Source of the DNA: Chloroflexota bacterium
GTDB lineage: Bacteria; Chloroflexota; Dehalococcoidia; SM23-28-2; RBG-16-64-32
Assembly (NCBI GenBank): GCA_022564695.1
Contig: JADFKX010000038.1
Location: forward strand, 1-14,431
DNA: 14,431 bases
Reading direction: 5' to 3'
Positions 14,240 to 14,431 of this stretch are shown piece by piece. Position 1 is the first letter of the stretch. The number at the start of each line of letters is the position of its first letter. The notes below the pieces were generated by a model. It made no database searches. It was given only the letters and a program-made list of their open reading frames with translations, and was not told where the DNA came from. The position numbers were made by a program, and so were the translations under genes.

Positions 14240-14431
14240 TCAGGGGTCTTGCACCTGGACCAGGTGGTGGCCGGCGTGCCAGGCGCCGGAGACGGTGCTG
14301 TGGGCGTAGATGACTACGAGATAGTAACCGGCATCGAGGCCAGTCACAGTGAGATCGTAGGCGGAGTTGGTGAACTGGGCGCCGAAGGCATTGCCCACGT
14401 CCGGGCGCGATCGTCCGTAGGCTGCGGCACC
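14240..14431 (-). CDS. Ig-like beta domain, upstream part of the phosphoesterase reading frame, cut by window edge
   Basis: The frame is open from the window end to TGA 14240-14242, giving 63 residues. It reads SRPDVGNAFGAQFTNSAYD, then LTVTGLDAGYYLVVIYAHST, then VQVQDP before the stop. This RPDV/FTNS/L-x-V-x-GL-x-G-x-Y-x-L-V-V/A-x-STV pattern is a beta-sandwich module found, from memory, in secreted proteins of Chloroflexota and Actinomycetota. The module looks complete up to the stop. One Ile codon then separates the stop from the phosphoesterase start, in the same frame. Any signal peptide would lie beyond the window. Confidence 0.6.
   Translation of the reverse strand, partial: GAAAYGRSRPDVGNAFGAQFTNSAYDLTVTGLDAGYYLVVIYAHSTVSGAWHAGHHLVQVQDP

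Noticed and set aside
14240..14242. TGA read as an amino acid by a changed genetic code
   Set aside because: Both minus-strand fusion genes, rmlB and rmlD end in TGA at sensible places, so a genome-wide reassignment is unlikely.
1..14431. tRNA, rRNA, insertion sequences, attachment sites or phage genes
   Set aside because: None of their sequence marks was seen; there is no transposase-like frame and no terminal inverted repeat pair.

Overview
The window is GC-rich bacterial DNA carrying a cell-surface polysaccharide locus. It uses Shine-Dalgarno sites, some apparent GTG/TTG starts and tightly packed genes. At least four genes end in TGA, so the standard code applies. The gene types (long-form RmlA, fused methyltransferase/glycosyltransferases, a secreted phosphoesterase behind an Ig-like domain) would fit a Chloroflexota-like or high-GC Gram-positive-like genome. 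That placement is inference; there is no rRNA or other marker gene in the window.

Layout. (1) 1-546, plus strand: the end of a SAM methyltransferase cut by the window edge. (2) 547-702: a convergent gap with a strong inverted repeat, a candidate two-way terminator. (3) 703-5711, minus strand: two overlapping large genes read leftward from an extended -10 promoter at about 5723-5731. The first is methyltransferase + kinase-like domain + coiled coil. The second is methyltransferase + coiled coil + two GT2 glycosyltransferase domains. (4) 5712-5985: a divergent intergenic region. (5) 5986-13295, plus strand: a compact run of GT2 rhamnosyltransferase-like gene, rmlA (long form), rmlB, rmlC, rmlD, a phosphoglycosyl transferase, a GT4 glycosyltransferase and a WecG/TagA/CpsF (GT26) glycosyltransferase. 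(6) 13296-13438: a short convergent gap. (7) 13439-14431, minus strand: a calcineurin-like phosphoesterase whose frame is split by one in-frame TGA from an upstream Ig-like domain that runs off the window.

How it works together (inference). rmlABCD makes dTDP-L-rhamnose. The phosphoglycosyl transferase loads the first sugar phosphate on a lipid carrier, and the GT4, GT26 and GT2 enzymes extend it. The minus-strand pair resembles two known chain-building and capping systems: WsaE (methyltransferase plus two rhamnosyltransferase domains) and the WbdD/WbdA pair (methyltransferase-kinase-coiled-coil terminator plus dual-domain polymerase). The two proteins share a 45-residue segment (30 identities) at the end of their coiled coils. 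One coiled coil contains six exact 21-bp (seven-residue) tandem repeats, as expected of a length-adjustable ruler. No flippase, polymerase or ABC exporter lies in the window, so the export route is not visible.
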